The notes beneath the pieces were generated by a model. It saw nothing but the letters and a program-made list of their open reading frames with translations. It ran no database searches and was not told the origin of the DNA. From Daphnia carinata (lineage: Eukaryota > Arthropoda > Branchiopoda > Diplostraca > Daphniidae), in NCBI RefSeq assembly GCF_022539665.2, contig NC_081332.1, forward strand, positions 3,133,884-3,197,883: a stretch of DNA of 64,000 nucleotides, written 5' to 3'. The translations under genes were made by a program, and so were the position numbers. Below, in pieces: positions 23,003 to 45,434 of the stretch. Every line of letters begins with the position of its first letter. The stretch's first letter is position 1.

Positions 23003-25630
23003 TTTTGATTTTCCTTCTCCGTCTTGTTTTCCGCTTGCTGTCGACAGTTTTCAATGCTGGACAAACTGGCGAACCGAGTTCCTACTTCCGGGCATCCTGA
23101 TTTTATCGAAGGGACAAATGGGCATTCAGTACAATGTAGAATGGAAAAGAAACATGGGGCGCATGTGAGCGCACTTGTGACAACATTAAAACCACCACAC
23201 AACTTTCCCAAAAAAATTCGTGTTTTGAAAAGAAAGGAAAGCTCGCGCATTTGCCGTCAAACAAAAAGAAACGATTTGCGGTTATCCTTTATCGAATTCT
23301 TTATGTGAAAAGGAAAAAAAAAAATGAAGAGGAAGAAAAAACAAGTGTCACGGCGCGGCGGTAACCTGGCGTGAGAGACGCTAAAAGAGAGGCAGATCGT
23401 TGTGTACCCCACCTAGAATGGGATGGTTAACCTACTGCCCTAGGTGAAATGAGAAAAAGAAAGAAAATCTATAGGAAGACCCGGATTTCTTGAATTCTCT
23501 CCAGTCCTTTTCCTCCTTCTAAAACGGCCGTCCAATTTGCATCGACAACACACTACGACCGCGTTCTCCTTCTGATCGATCCTCACCCACCTCTTACCTA
23601 ACTACTTTTAACCGCACACACCAGCCCCCCAATCCCCCCTCCTTTTCAATCATATATAAGATTAGGTTTTGGGTAAAAAAAGAACAAGACAAAAAAACAC
23701 CTTTTCTGTTTGCATTATGAATAAACAAAGTCGACAACGAAAAAGAAAAAAAGAAGAGAAAAAAAGAAGGTAAAAGAAATGAAGGACGCTAAGGGTCAGT
23801 TCATGTCCCGCGGACATCCTACTTCTATTTTAACGGTAAGAAAATAGTGCCTTACGCCATGATGTTACACATGTTTTCTCCTACGTCTTTTTTGGCGCCC
23901 AAAGGTAAAGCTCGCAATCCAATGGGACTCGTGTGGCAAATGTGAAAAACAAATTGAGAACAAGCTTACAGGATATATCGAATAACAAAATTAAAAAAAA
24001 AACTTTAATATATCTCGTGCTAGCAACGTGCCAAGTATTCATGGTAACGCCCAGGAATTTTCGTCGATCACGTAACTCTGCAAAAAAAAAAAAAAATGGC
24101 CAAACATCAAATGGCTGCTGGGATGATTCGAACTAGCACTTGCTTCCAGACAGAACCTTCTTTTGAACATGGAATAGAATGGACGTCTGTTTTGTTCGAA
24201 CCGTTTTTATTTTAGAAATAGCTCTAGCCTAAATTCAAAAGAGTTGAATAGCTGATGCTGCATTCCACCGATTGGATGTTCTAAAAACTTGGAACACCAG
24301 AATAAAGTAGAGGCGTGAGAAGGAGGGGGCCCGAGGGGGATCGAAATTCCATAAAGTTAATAGGCTTAATGAACAAGAAAATTAGCAAGTTTTTTTTTGT
24401 CACAATAAAAGTTCTCTCGTGAAAATGAGGTTCTGTGAAAAAAAAAACTTTGATTTTTTCTTTTCGTAACGGCGTGTGCAGCCAGCCTAGCAAACCAATA
24501 CTGTTTCCAAAGAAGACCCACAAGCCAAAACGTCGAGTGTACGAAACTACCACTACAGGGATTAAAAATGGCCGGAATTGACAGCGTGTTGAATGCTAAT
24601 ACGTACACGGACAAATTTACGAAGTGACGGTTCGTCAAAGACTGATGTAGAACTGAGATATTTCCGGTTTCTCGCTCCAACAATCACAATCTCAGTGCAC
24701 TCACACACTCGATACTCACACACACACACAAACAACTCTCCTCGATCAAGCGATGCACTTGTAACTTTGGCCGAACCAACAGAGACTGCACAGGTACTAG
24801 CAATTCAGCCCCACCAAAATGGATGGTAAAATGTGGGAGGGGAGAAATGCCGATGTTTGCCCTCAGGGGGAAGCGATCTTCGAGCCATCTAGCGTTCGAT
24901 ATTGCCAAATAGGACGAAATACGTTCTGTGTGTACGACCTGTTTGACAAGAATAACGACACATTTTTCAAAAGAAAACGTCCAACTTTCTTTTCTTTCTT
25001 TTTATTTAAATTTTTAAAGGAAAAAGACTTCAAAGTCTTTTCTTCAACAGCACTTTTTTATGTATACATGTATGCCTTATGATTAAAAGATTGACATCTC
25101 AACACACAGATGTTACATGTTGGTATGCTACCGTTTGAATTTCAATAACTGCACAAACAGGAAGAACATTACGGTTACGAAGGAAAAGAACGAAAACACG
25201 ATGCCCAAATGTCCCGGGGAGTCCAACACCCCAATCCGCCGGATATTTCCCTCTATTTTTGCACGCATCTCGATCTTTCTCATGGAAAACATAAAGTTCA
25301 CAAGGAAAATATACACAAGGCACCTAGTTCATTTATATATCAAACGATCATCATCGCAATGAATATACGCTGGGATAGATAAAAACTTGGAAGCTGATAA
25401 TAATATGCAGACTAAATGACTTTCGACCTCTTCGTCTGAAAGCCCAAAAACACTCGAAGAATATATATATATATAAATTGTAGTTGTATACAAAAGCAAA
25501 GAAATTAAACATAAGAGATGAAAAAATTGTCGCAATGGCAAGGCTGTGTACTCCTGTATCGTCACGATGAAGAGGCGTTGTGAAGCTCTTGTGGTTTTCT
25601 TTTGTTTTTCTTCTTCTTTTGTTTCCACAC
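23003..25630. other. Non-coding stretch between ASPP and ITPK1
   Basis: This would be the 5' flank of ASPP and 3' flank of ITPK1, both on the minus strand. Upstream ASPP exons encoding the RA-like domain could lie here, but I could not recognise them. It contains (CA)n near 24711-24731 and (TA)n near 25461-25476. Confidence 0.5.
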
Positions 25631-27348
25631 TCAAATCTGAATGTTAGTGGTAGCGTTGAAAAGAGCGGACGAGCGTTTCACTCGCGAGCCTTGATTGTTC
25701 TGCTGATGGCGTTTCTCGTCGCTAGAGTCGCCTGTATCGATTCCAGAGTCCTCTTCTCCCACACGGCTAGAGGTGGTGGTAGTAACGGAAGATGAAGAGG
25801 ACACCGGACTCGACTCAACTATCTCTTTCAGTACTTCAGTGACGTGAGTGAAGAAGTCTGGAACGCCTTCATAGCCTGAGAAAAATTGAAACGAACCAGA
25901 CATCCATACACAACAGATTAGTTAGCTGTTATAAGATACCAGCCCACACGATTAAATTACGTCAGCAATGGCCTTAAACGAGGACACACAACTGATAGGC
26001 TGACCAGCGCAAACCGCCCTAATCAGATTAGATTATCTGAATGCGTACCTGGAAATGCATTGATGTCAATAATGGCATAATGCCCAGTATTCTTTTCCAC
26101 AACAATGTCAACGCCAAAAAGATTCATTTCTAGGGCGACACGCAGCATAGACATGACCCTGTCGAGTAGGTCTCCATTGATAGTTGGATGGGCATTGCAT
26201 TTTTCATCGTCATCTAAAACGCTCAATAGGGAGACGGAATCAGGTTTCGATACATCGTGGCTATCGAAAAATATGGTTGGTATTTCTGCCATGGAAAAAA
26301 AAATCAAGATTTAGCCACGTTAAATTTAGATGATTAATTCAGTTGAAACAAACTATTTATACCGGCAGCGCTAAAATTCTTTAGCGATGGTCTTTCGACC
26401 ACAAAGTATTTCTTGCCAATAACAAATATCTTAAAAAGCACGGCATCGTGGGGAATAAAAGTCTGAGCAACACATGGTGGTTCACAGTCCTTGACTGCTC
26501 CTTCATGAAATATTATTGACATCTGGAGATGTGCACAAATTAGTTAAATTTTTGTCTAAAGTCAAAAGCTAACAAAATATCTTACCTGGTGAGCCATTTT
26601 GGAGCCATGGGCAACAGCAGGTTTGCATACTATAAGACAAATGCAGGATCAATGATTTTTTGTGTCTTAAAGTTGTGAATAATAAATCACCTACCAAATG
26701 GATATCTTACTCCAGCTTCTCTGAGTTTTCTTATGTTTTCATCAACATCAGAACTAACTAAATCAACAAACGGTGGGACAAACACTTCACCTGTAATGTT
26801 AGAAAAGATTAAAGTTTTCCATAAAAACTGACTAAACTATATAAAGCATACCAGCCTTATGCAGATCACTGTTATTAATTTTGCTGTATGTTTGATATCT
26901 GTCAAGGAGCTGACGAAGATTGTCAAATGGATCAATGATTTTAATTTTAGGATTGGCACAAATAAAGCGTTCAAAAGATTGAACAATGGTAAGACTCTGT
27001 AAAAACAATTTGGATTAAAGTTGATGAAAAAGTTCTATCAAGGTCTAAGATGTTACCTCTTGATCACCAAGGTCAGCTTGTGCTATAACATCAGTCATCT
27101 TGTGAATGATGACAGAAAATGGACCCTGGTCTTCAATTGGAAGGTTAAAGTTAATCTGAAATCATTTACATAACTCAAATTTAACCTGAAAATCAGTTAT
27201 CATGTTTAATGTATCAACATACCTTGACCAAGTCAAGTCCAGCTTCATCACAAATTCCATGAAACTCTTCTAAATTAAATTTCTTACTTTTTTTTTCACT
27301 GAACCAATAGCCAACTCTATGCCGTGGTGAGGTAATGTCAGTACCCAT
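25631..27348 (-). CDS. ITPK1: Inositol-tetrakisphosphate 1-kinase
   Basis: ATP-grasp kinase that phosphorylates Ins(3,4,5,6)P4 and related inositol phosphates. Exons on the minus strand: 27348-27223, 27155-27057, 26996-26852, 26790-26695, 26629-26586, 26522-26363, 26285-26049 and 25875-25631; 383 residues. The N-terminus reads RVGYWFSEKK, matching the family's GYWLSEKK start. The middle holds IIHKMTDVI, IDPFDNLRQLLDR and the VAHGSKMAH loop. The C-terminal ATP-grasp core has VERPSLKNFSA and DINAFPGYEGVPDFF, which includes the metal- and ATP-binding Asp/Asn. After about residue 325 a Ser/Thr-rich tail with acidic and basic patches follows, probably disordered. It ends about 1.4 kb downstream of the Citron stop on the same strand, with no sign of co-transcription. 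Confidence 0.95.
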
Positions 27349-28705
27349 GATGTGACAGCTATAAGGTTTTCAAAGAAAACACCATTAAGCACTCTCAGCA
27401 GCAATGGGGAATGTAACTCGATTGAGAGCTAGAAACACTTCCAACATAGAAGGGTTTACACATGTGTCTCTCACAGATTATTGTGCTAACTGCAAACCAC
27501 AAATGATAAGACAGCCCCTCAAAATGTTGATACCTAATCTAACCATAACCTAATTTGCAGTGAAAAGCACCATATAAAAAACTCTATTTGCTGAAGGTGT
27601 TTTGGGCAACACCATGATATTAAAACTATAAAATTTCATATATATGCTACCTGCTTCAGATTTCGTCACGTGTATACCGAAGGGAAACCTTTCACAAACG
27701 AAAGTATAAGGCCAATCAGGAAGACCAGCAAACGTTTGGCGTTTTCCATAGGCTCGTCCGCACTTCTAGCCTTTCGTTGATAATGATAAATTTCGAAACA
27801 AACTCCAGTCTTTAAAACTATCGCTGGCGATCGCGATTGTATACACAACACACGCACACCCGGTTATTCAGAATAGGCCCCAGCTTTAAGACGGGAAAAG
27901 ATAAGGGTATGTCAGTCGGTCCCTGTGTATAACAAATGGATAAAATCATTCCGTTATTCCGCGCAACGACGCTTTCATTTTTAAAGATTTACTAAACTTT
28001 TTCTTTAATGAATAAACCACAATTTTGCTGGTACTGCAATAATTTAACAAATATTTTATATTTTTGTATAGTAATAAAAATTAGATTTTTAACCATCTAG
28101 TGGTTTTAACTAATTCTTGGATAAGAACTTTCGCTTCAGAAATCCCACGCTATAGCCTTGAAACTTAAAAAAAAAAATTCTGCGTCGTTGATTTTAACCG
28201 AGGGAACTATAGCTAGCAGCGATAAAAAAAAAAGTAAAATAAAAACCATAGATTGACGAAATCCCGACGTCCCTTTTGCGACGCAAGCTGCCATATGAAA
28301 GAAAATACTAACGATGCGGTGCTGTGGTAACTTTCAAGTCAGGTTTCATAGACAATGCTCTTTATCCTACGATTACGGCTATTAACATAGCCTATAATGG
28401 CATATTTCTCGTTAAGAGTTTTTCAGCACTGATGGTTCTGTTGTGCTGTAGAATCCCATTTTCGGAATGTGTGTCAAACGTGGAAATGTACGCCACAACG
28501 CATTAAACACATGGATAAACAACAAAAACGTAACATGGTTATGTCAGGCTCTCGCATTTTTTTTTACTTGAAAGTTACGACACTAGTTATTGCGAAGAAC
28601 ACGTTTACACGCGAAATCCACCTAAAACCGGAATCCAATTTTGAATGGAAGAAATTCTCAGGAAAAAAAAGCAATCTTATAAAACTATGTTCACATGCTA
28701 CTAAC
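27349..28705. other. Intergenic region between Citron 3' end and ITPK1 5' end
   Basis: No gene supported. It is expected to hold the ITPK1 promoter and 5'UTR and the Citron 3'UTR. A CTCF-like element lies at 28093-28103. Confidence 0.6.
28093..28103 (-). promoter_or_regulatory. CTCF-like motif
   Basis: Read on the minus strand the bases are CCACTAGATGG, close to the known CTCF core CCACYAGRKGG. One short match is weak evidence on its own, but its position between two genes makes an insulator possible. Confidence 0.25.
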
Positions 28706-35521
<6,816 letters not shown>

Positions 35522-35760
35522 TTCTGTGATTTGAAACGGTTTCTAAGGCCCAATACAAAATAAAAACATTCATCAAATGGTGCCTCAAACTGTGGTTAGG
35601 GAAATTGAACATCTAATCACTTTTGGATGCAAATCTGAAAGAAAAAACATTGAATTCACTGTCTAGAGTGTTTACTATCCAACTTCTTTTCTTTGTCACG
35701 TATACACTTTTCAGTTTACGAAAAACCTATAACAACTTTTATTAGTGTAATTTACTTACC

Positions 35761-36274
35761 AGTTCCAGCCGTTTCTCATCGAATCCCGCCGTTGAATGTT
35801 GACTGTTGAAAAATACGAATTGGTTTGAATATCAGTCCTACGTTGCCATTTTTGTTATTTTCAAATGCAGTTCCAACTCCGAATGAACCCGTGGAGCACC
35901 AACCCCCCAAACGGGTGGGACTCAGCTACCGATTACGTCAAATGACTGACTACCGGAAGGTACTGTACTAGCACGACACACGAACATGTTTTTCCTTAAT
36001 TTTATTTTTCAGCTTCACCGGCTTCACGCCGGTATCTTCGGGTAGCAAACTGGTTCTCAGGTAATCGGGGCCGAGCCCTACGAACAGACAAGAGCCAGAC
36101 CCCATTAACCGTCGTAGGGAAATGAAAAGTGTGGCAACATGCTACATGACGAGGTTGAATTGTTGTCTGTCAGTGCACGACAATTCACTGCTCCGGCTTT
36201 ACATTTTGGTTCAATAAAAAAAAAAACTTGGGCCATCAACTTAGAATACTAGACGCAGTTCTCAGTTTTTCATC
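35761..36274. promoter_or_regulatory. Bidirectional promoter region, Citron / PSMA4
   Basis: About 0.5 kb separates the Citron non-coding first exon (minus) from the PSMA4 start codon (plus). No TATA box was seen on either side. Transcription start sites cannot be placed by eye. Confidence 0.5.
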
Positions 36275-37321
<1,047 letters not shown>

Positions 37322-38176
37322 AAATCTTCTTTGTGTTTCACAACTTTGATTATTTTGGATTCTGAAACTTGGAAATATACCTTTCTGGTATTAATACCTG
37401 TGCTCAGTTTCATTTATTTCCGTCTTCGATTTCATTTTTATTCCTATGAAGAAACGTGATTTTAATTATGAATACGGGAAACGGTTCTTAAAGATTTACA
37501 TGACAAAAATTCACGGTTTACTGAACAGTAATGCATAAGTTGAAAGTTTTTCAGTTTACGGTGATATAATCGTTTGATAGATCAGAATGAGAAGCTAGGT
37601 ATTTTGTAGCCGTTAAGGCCTTCTATCGTTCTTAATTAAGAAGAACAACAGTTCCTTAAGGAAATTTAAAGTAGCTTAATTATATGGCCAAGACTTCCGT
37701 TCGGGTTTTTAAAAACCACGACATTTGTCTGGTCATGGGGCTCTCTGTTGGCAAATGTACTGTCTCAGTTCCCAATCGTACAATTTATTGTGGCGAATCG
37801 TTATTAGGGTGGATTACCTGACATGGTAAGGTATCGTTGCCATCCTTTTGCGGTTAAATTTTGCCGAATGTGAAGACCGATCAGCAAAGAATGCCACTGT
37901 CTTCCGCTGTACGAAAGCCCGGAATTGCAAATTGAACAGAAGGACCGGTAACAGAGGATGGTAAACCACAGACAATCGCACTGGTGAAAGCAAGACATAA
38001 CGTTACCAAAAACTAGAATAAGACGCTGGAGATGGATTGGCTGGGCGTGAAGGCGGAGCCATTTCAGCTAAGTATAAAATACGAACGTGTAGGTTACAAT
38101 TGGCATCAGTCCTCAAGTTTCATTACACGGCAGCTATTTCAAGATAAAATCCAAAGGTATTAACTTTCTAGGCATC
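37322..38176. other. Intergenic region
   Basis: PSMA4 3' flank and the promoter of the Pro/Tyr-repeat gene. Short open frames here lack support. Confidence 0.6.
38073..38110 (+). promoter_or_regulatory. TATA box plus TCAGT initiator
   Basis: TATAAAA at 38073-38079 is followed at the expected spacing by TCAGT at 38106-38110, the arthropod initiator consensus. The gene's start codon lies about 70 bp further on. A focused TATA promoter suits a strongly regulated, tissue-specific gene. Confidence 0.7.
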
Positions 38177-39007
38177 ATGCGAAGCAGCATTTCCCAGGTA
38201 CAGGCAATACGAGCCTTTATTTATTTCATCACAAAAACAGACCTAGCACATGATTGATACATTTTTTTTTTCTTTTAGTTTGTTACTCTTCTTTCACTGA
38301 CAGTTTTCTACTTAGTAGTCATCGGATTTAATGGAATCTTGGCAGAAGAATATGCCAACCTGAGAAAAATGGAAGTTGAACATCGGCGTAATCTTTTGGG
38401 AAACCTCACCGAGACGCGCGATCATTACAGTGGACATGGTTCACATGGATATAATAGGGGACCTTATTCATCAACATCACAAGACAAATATAAGAGACCT
38501 AAGCCAGACTATTTAGCACCAAAACCACAATCTAAACCATCAACGTCGTCACATTTACCGTACAAAGCTTTGAATCAAGCTCCGGCTTATAAAGCACCAT
38601 CTTACACTCCCCCAGCCTACAATCCAGTAGCATACAGCCAACCTGCTTACAGTCCTCCAACTAACAAACCTCCAGCCTCCAGTTCGCCAGCTTACAGTGC
38701 TCCAGTATACAATTCACCAACTTACAGTCCTCCTGCTTATAACCCACCTGCATACAGTTCTCCAACCTACACTCCGAAAGGTGTTGAATCTCCTGCTTAC
38801 ACAGAATCACCAGGTAACAAATCACCAGCCTATCCTTCCTCAGCATACAGCGAGGCCCCAGCATCAGAGCCTGAATATCCTTATCAAAACATTCCAGAAA
38901 AAAATAATGGTGTCAGGAAGGGAATTTTTCATAACAGTGATTTCCCAAAGTTTGATGACTTTGTTCAACATGTTGAGAGCATCAAATTTGATCAATTTAA
39001 AATTTAG
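38177..39007 (+). CDS. Secreted proline/tyrosine-repeat protein
   Basis: Exons 38177-38197 and 38279-39007; 249 residues. Residues 1 to about 30 form a signal peptide with a hydrophobic core (FVTLLSLTVFYLVVIGFNG). The mature N-terminus is charged (RKMEVEHRRNLLGNL). Residues from about 85 to 190 are degenerate PAY/PTY repeats with spacing 5-6, such as SPPAYNPPAYSSPTY. The C-terminus (about 205-249) is non-repetitive and acidic (DDFVQHVESIKF). There is no chitin-binding R&R motif and no cysteine cluster. Composition resembles cuticular, cement or adhesive structural proteins, which is inference only. The promoter has TATA and Inr; a poly(A) signal AATAAA lies at 39201-39206. The second exon stays open to its acceptor, which supports the ATG in exon 1. 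Confidence 0.85.
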
Positions 39008-39535
39008 GTTATGAATTAACTATTGCCTATATTTATGCATTACATAGCAAGTTGAAGCAAAAATTCATTCTGCAATTCATCCCTTGATTTTTAAAACATA
39101 CCTTACCTTGTTTGAATTTTATTCTAGAATGTCTTTGCTCCATCACTTCACTTGTTATTTTCAATGATATTCAACAAAATTTGTAAACCTATGTTTATTG
39201 AATAAACATATGTATGTCTAATTGTCTACAACCGCTTTTTTGCGATAACTGTAACAAGAATGTGAAAAACAAAAGGCCACTGTCGAAACAAGAGAATATA
39301 AATCTACAAACAGTTGAAGATCAATGCTCACTAGATGAGTCATACATTTGAATGAGGCGCTTCAGAGGCTAACGCATGACGCCATGTTGAATATCGCCTT
39401 TCGTTGCGCGATTGTTTTTCCGAACATGCATCGTCTGCACAGTGCACTCTTGTTCGTCCCAATTCACGACTAGATCTATTTAGTTCGCTGGGCTATTTAA
39501 ATTCAGTAGTTTTTATCATTCACTTATAATTCACC
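39008..39535. other. Intergenic region upstream of UQCR10
   Basis: 3'UTR of the repeat gene, then the UQCR10 promoter with a TCAGT initiator-like site at 39503-39507. Nothing else recognised. Confidence 0.55.
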
Positions 39536-39796
39536 ATGTCTTTAGTCGCTAAATTGTACAACAACGTCCTGCGTCGTTCTTCTACGTACGCTTTGGCCAT
39601 TGTTACCGGCGCTTTCTTTTTCGAGCGAAGTTTCGACATGGCCACCGAGCACTTGTACAGCGAAATCAACAAAGGGGTGAGCATAAAAAAGGAAAAATTA
39701 CAATTTTTCAGCTAACTTATCATTACCTTATTCTTATTGTTCTTCTATCAGAAACTCTGGAAGGACATCAAAGACAACTATGCTCCTGCTGAATAA
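39536..39796 (+). CDS. UQCR10: Cytochrome b-c1 complex subunit 9
   Basis: Small single-pass subunit of mitochondrial complex III, in the inner membrane. Exons 39536-39676 and 39752-39796; 61 residues, against 63 in human. One membrane helix of about 16-36 (STYALAIVTGAFFFERSFD) is preceded by the basic NVLRRSS. The C-terminus KLWKDIKDNY matches the family. A poly(A) signal AATAAA lies at 39874-39879. It is too short to be found by length alone; identity rests on the family-typical residues and clean splice sites. Confidence 0.93.
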
Positions 39797-41190
<1,394 letters not shown>

Positions 41191-41640
41191 CTTACTGAAG
41201 TTCTCGTCAAGTGTTGAAAATTCAATACAACTTTTTTTTATAAGTGTTCACATGTCTGGCTCTATGTTGATACAAGTAAGTGAGCTGAATCACTTGAATC
41301 AGCTTACAGAAAAATGCAGTTCATTGGGTTTCAGTGACATCTTACATTTATTTTTTGATTTCTTTCTAGTATATAAATAAATGTGAGTACGTGTAATTAA
41401 TTTCTTTCTCTCGTGTAAGAGTGAATCCCACAGGGCTAATTAACTAGCTAAACTATGCTTGGTTTGGATAAAAAGAAAATATTTTCTTAATTTATGGCAA
41501 TGTCGAGAGAAGACCCAAAATATTAACTTGTTAATATAGTAGGAGTAAATATAGCAGACGACACTCGGATGTCAACACTTCCCTAGAGGTCCAGACAGTC
41601 CTCTTTTGATACATAGTTTGACGCAAAATATAAAAATAGC

Positions 41641-44600
41641 ATGGCACTTCTTACTGCGGACTGGAACCCTCTCGGAAGAGAGGCATACTACAGGTTTTTA
41701 ATTTGTTGAACATCATAGAAACTCGTAATTCGCTATTTCAAGGTAATGTCTATTTAGAAAGTTTGAAGTGTACTCTATGGGATGGATCGATCAAGTCAAC
41801 CTTCAGGACTTAAAAGTAACTGTTGCCCCATCGGGTGGACCTATCGCAGTGGTCAGGGACGATACGAAGTTAACGCCTGTTCAAACTTCAGGAAAACCTA
41901 TAATTTTCATTTTTTCACCTTCAGGAGAATTAAAATCAACAATCAAAGTCAGTATTTCTTATTAGAAATGAAAAATCATCTACATAATTTTTTCTTTTGT
42001 TAGTGGAGTGGTGGAAAAATTGTGGAAATCAATTGGTCTTCTTCAGAAGAGCTTCTTTGCATTCAGGTATTTTTATGTTCCGAAAGGGTTAACAGAATAC
42101 AGAACATGATTTTTATTTTAAATTCAGGATGATGGCAGTGTATCTGCTTATGACATATTTGGAAACTACCAAAATTCATTCCAAATGGGTCAAGAAGCTA
42201 GAGAAATGAAAATTATTGATGCTAGGACTTTTCCCTCTTCCACGGGTACAGGTCTGGTAGTATTGACCACAAACTTCAGATTTTTTGTTGTAAACAACAT
42301 AAAAGACCCAAGAATCAGGCGGTTTCCAGACATTCCAGGTACATATACTACATGTCTCTCTTTCTTTGAGATTGAACTAAAAGCTATTCTTGTCATACTA
42401 TAGGTGTTAATATTGCCCCTAGCTGCTGGACAGCAATACATGGTGATGATAGGCAGACACGAGTTATAGTAGCCAAAGAGAAAGACATTTATCTCCTTGA
42501 TTACAGTGAGCAGCATGTAGCCCAAAAGATTCCCGAAATATCTCACCATCACCTCTCTATAATTGCTATGGCCGTATCGCCGTGCAGCAAACTAGTTGCA
42601 TTGTTAACCGATGCCGGTAAGTAAATTTATCGCTATAGGCCAATTCTGTTACGTCGCAGCCATTATGGCAACGGAAAAAATGAAATGCAGTTGTTTTGGT
42701 TTAAAGGTGTGATATGGATCGGTGCGTTTGATTTTCGAAGAAAGTTCTGCGAACATGATGCCCAGTGTATGTTACCAGCCGTGCAATTGGTTTGGTGTGG
42801 ATCGGGTGCAGTAGTTTTGAATCTGGGATCTGTCCTGTTAGTTCTCTCACCCAACAGGGATAACTTCACCTTAATTTTGGACTCCACTAGTCATGTTTGT
42901 CCGGAAGTAGATGGACTGCGCATTATTACCAATAGTAGCCATGAATTTCTGCAAAAAGTTCCACTACCGAATCAAGAAATATTCAGAATCGGATCGATGT
43001 CCCCCGGTGCAATTCTCGTCGAGGTTTTACAATTTTTCCGTTATTTAATTTGGCCTTTACCAAGAGAAATTTCACCTGTTTAGGCATCAAGAGAATTTCA
43101 GAAGCGCAGTCATCGAGCTGAAGAGTACATTCGGCTAGTGAAGAATCAATTAGAATTGGCCGTGACCCAATGTATTCAGGCGGCTGGGAACGAGTGGCAG
43201 CCTACCGTTCAAAAGGTGCTGCTTCGAGCCGCTCAGCTGGGAAAAAGCTTCCTGTTTGACAAAGTCGACTCGGAGTTATTTGTCGGCATTTGCCAGACTT
43301 TACGGATACTGAACGCTGTTCGCAATTATAAAATAGCATTACCGCTGACTTTTCAACAATACGAGCAACTGGGAAAGACAGGCCTACTAAATCGTCTTAT
43401 TCTTCGTCGCCAATACACCGTAGCCATTCAGATCTGTCAGTTCCTACAAATGTCAGAGGCTGATGGCATACCACGCGTGTTAACAGAATGGGCGTGCTAC
43501 AAGATTAAGCATGGTCTGGGAAAACTGGATGCAGAACAGCTAGCGAGTGAAATATCTGCGAAGCTTGGCACTGGTTCTAAAGTTTCGTACAGCAGTATTG
43601 CACTCAAGGCAATCGAATGTAAACAAGAAAAATTAGCAATCAGGTAGAATATGGACAGTTGTTTTCGTACCAAGTTGTTGGCCTTCATTCGAGTTCTTTT
43701 AGGTTATTGGATTTCGAACACCGGGCTTCAGAGCAAATTCCATTGCTCCTCAAACTGGGCCAAGAACCTCAGGCTCTGGCCAAAGCTGTGGAGAGTGGTG
43801 ATCCAAATCTTATCTACTATGTGCTAGTCGTTATGAAGGAAACCTATTCTGCTGACAAATTTTACATGACCATTCGTCATTATCCGTCTGTGAATGCACT
43901 TTATGCAAAATTGTGCCGCACCATTCAGATGGGCTCGCTGGAACAGATTTACGAACAAGAAGACAATTTCAATGCCCAAGCAATTCTCAGTGTTAAAGAC
44001 AGCTATCGCGCCCAGGTTGTTCCTAACCTTATAATTGACTTTTTAATGGTGCTAATTTGGAATGTTCGATTGGCAGAAACTTGAGAACAGGTCAGCGATG
44101 CTAACAACTGCTGTGAAGCAGTACCGACAAGCTAAAGCGGAGATAGCTGCTAGTCTGACAGAAGATCAGCTCAAATTGCTGAAGACCCAATCAGGTTACG
44201 AATCGAAATTTGGCTGTCCGGCAATTGATGTTTCATTGAATGATACACTTAAATTACTCATGCGGCGAAGAGATATAAAAGAAACCGAAGAAATGGTTAA
44301 GAAATTCAAAGTTCCTGAACGACGGTAAAATCCCAGCATGCATTATGTATTGTTTCCGTGTAATTAAATTCTGTCGTATCTAGATTGTGGTGGCTAAAAG
44401 TAACAACTTTCGCTGAAATCGGAGACTGGGCCGAATTAGAGAAGCTCAGCCGACTAAAAAAATCTCCAATAGGATACGAGGTAAGGAGGGCAAATCCATT
44501 CCAAGGAAAAGGGAATCACATGGTATGTAACTCTCTTATTTGTATTAGCCATTCGTCGACGTTTGTCTACAGTACAACAACATCACTGAAGCGCAGCGCT

Positions 44601-44812
44601 ATTTACCGAAAGTGGAAGAGCATCTTTCCATCAAATATTATGTAAAAGCCAAGCTGTATACAGAGGCTGCTCAAATCGCCTTTCAGCGCAGAGATACGGA
44701 AGCATTGCATTACGTTCAATCTCGTTGTTCGTCCAATCGTGATGTGGTCGACATGATTAATTCCTTAATCGCCAAATTGGCTAATCCTTCAGAAAGCCAA
44801 AACAAACGTTAG
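41641..44812 (+). CDS. VPS16: VPS16, core subunit of HOPS/CORVET
   Basis: Shared core subunit of the HOPS and CORVET tethering complexes, which bind Vps33 and drive endosome-lysosome fusion. Eleven exons: 41641-41693, 41758-41947, 42004-42066, 42128-42338, 42404-42616, 42707-43023, 43084-43643, 43703-44015, 44077-44324, 44384-44480 and 44549-44812; 842 residues, against 839 in human. The N-terminal half is a beta-propeller (start [20 protein letters not shown]). The C-terminal half is an alpha-solenoid, with blocks such as [20 protein letters not shown] and the ending [19 protein letters not shown]. All junctions hold phase. The first exon carries only 17 codons. Confidence 0.97.
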
Positions 44813-45434
44813 GTCGCTGTTTCATCCCATTGCGCTGTCGTGTTTTGATACTACGTTTTTGCACGGCCAAAACATTTTCAAATGACATTTTTTATTGTCA
44901 AATATATGATTATATACTTATAGTGGTATGTAATGAAAGTTGCGCTGACCTACTGAAAATGGATATTCAGTATGTGAGTGTTGTACTCAATTTAACAGCC
45001 ACGAGAACAAAATCCTGAATTGCTTTAATCAAGGGATTTTCTCGATTTCAAACTAGTTTACGCCCGACAAGAATAACGCCCTAAACTTGTTAAACAGGTC
45101 TTATCCAAGGTAGCCCTCGAAAAAAATGTCGCCATTTATTTTCTAAAATCGTCAACAAGGTTGTAACTTGGCGGAAAATCGGACCATGGTTATTTCACCA
45201 AATAATTGCACGTCTGTTTACGAGGCGTATTTGCGTGAACAAAACGTGAAAAAATGTTGTTACGTAATACTGATATTGAAAAACATTTTTATCTAACCAA
45301 TAAAATTTTTAGCTCCAAACCTTAATAGATTCAGGGCGTTGCTCGAGTATCGGTGTCAATTGCCTAACACAACTACCTTTCACACCTCCCATTAAAGAAA
45401 CACGGAAAAGCCAGCCTTTATTTGTTCTAATCGT
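44813..45434. other. Intergenic region
   Basis: VPS16 3' flank and the promoter of the lectin-like gene. Nothing else recognised. Confidence 0.6.

Noticed and set aside
24100-24140. GATTCGAAC resembling a tRNA B-box
   Set aside because: No matching A-box or cloverleaf could be drawn on either strand.
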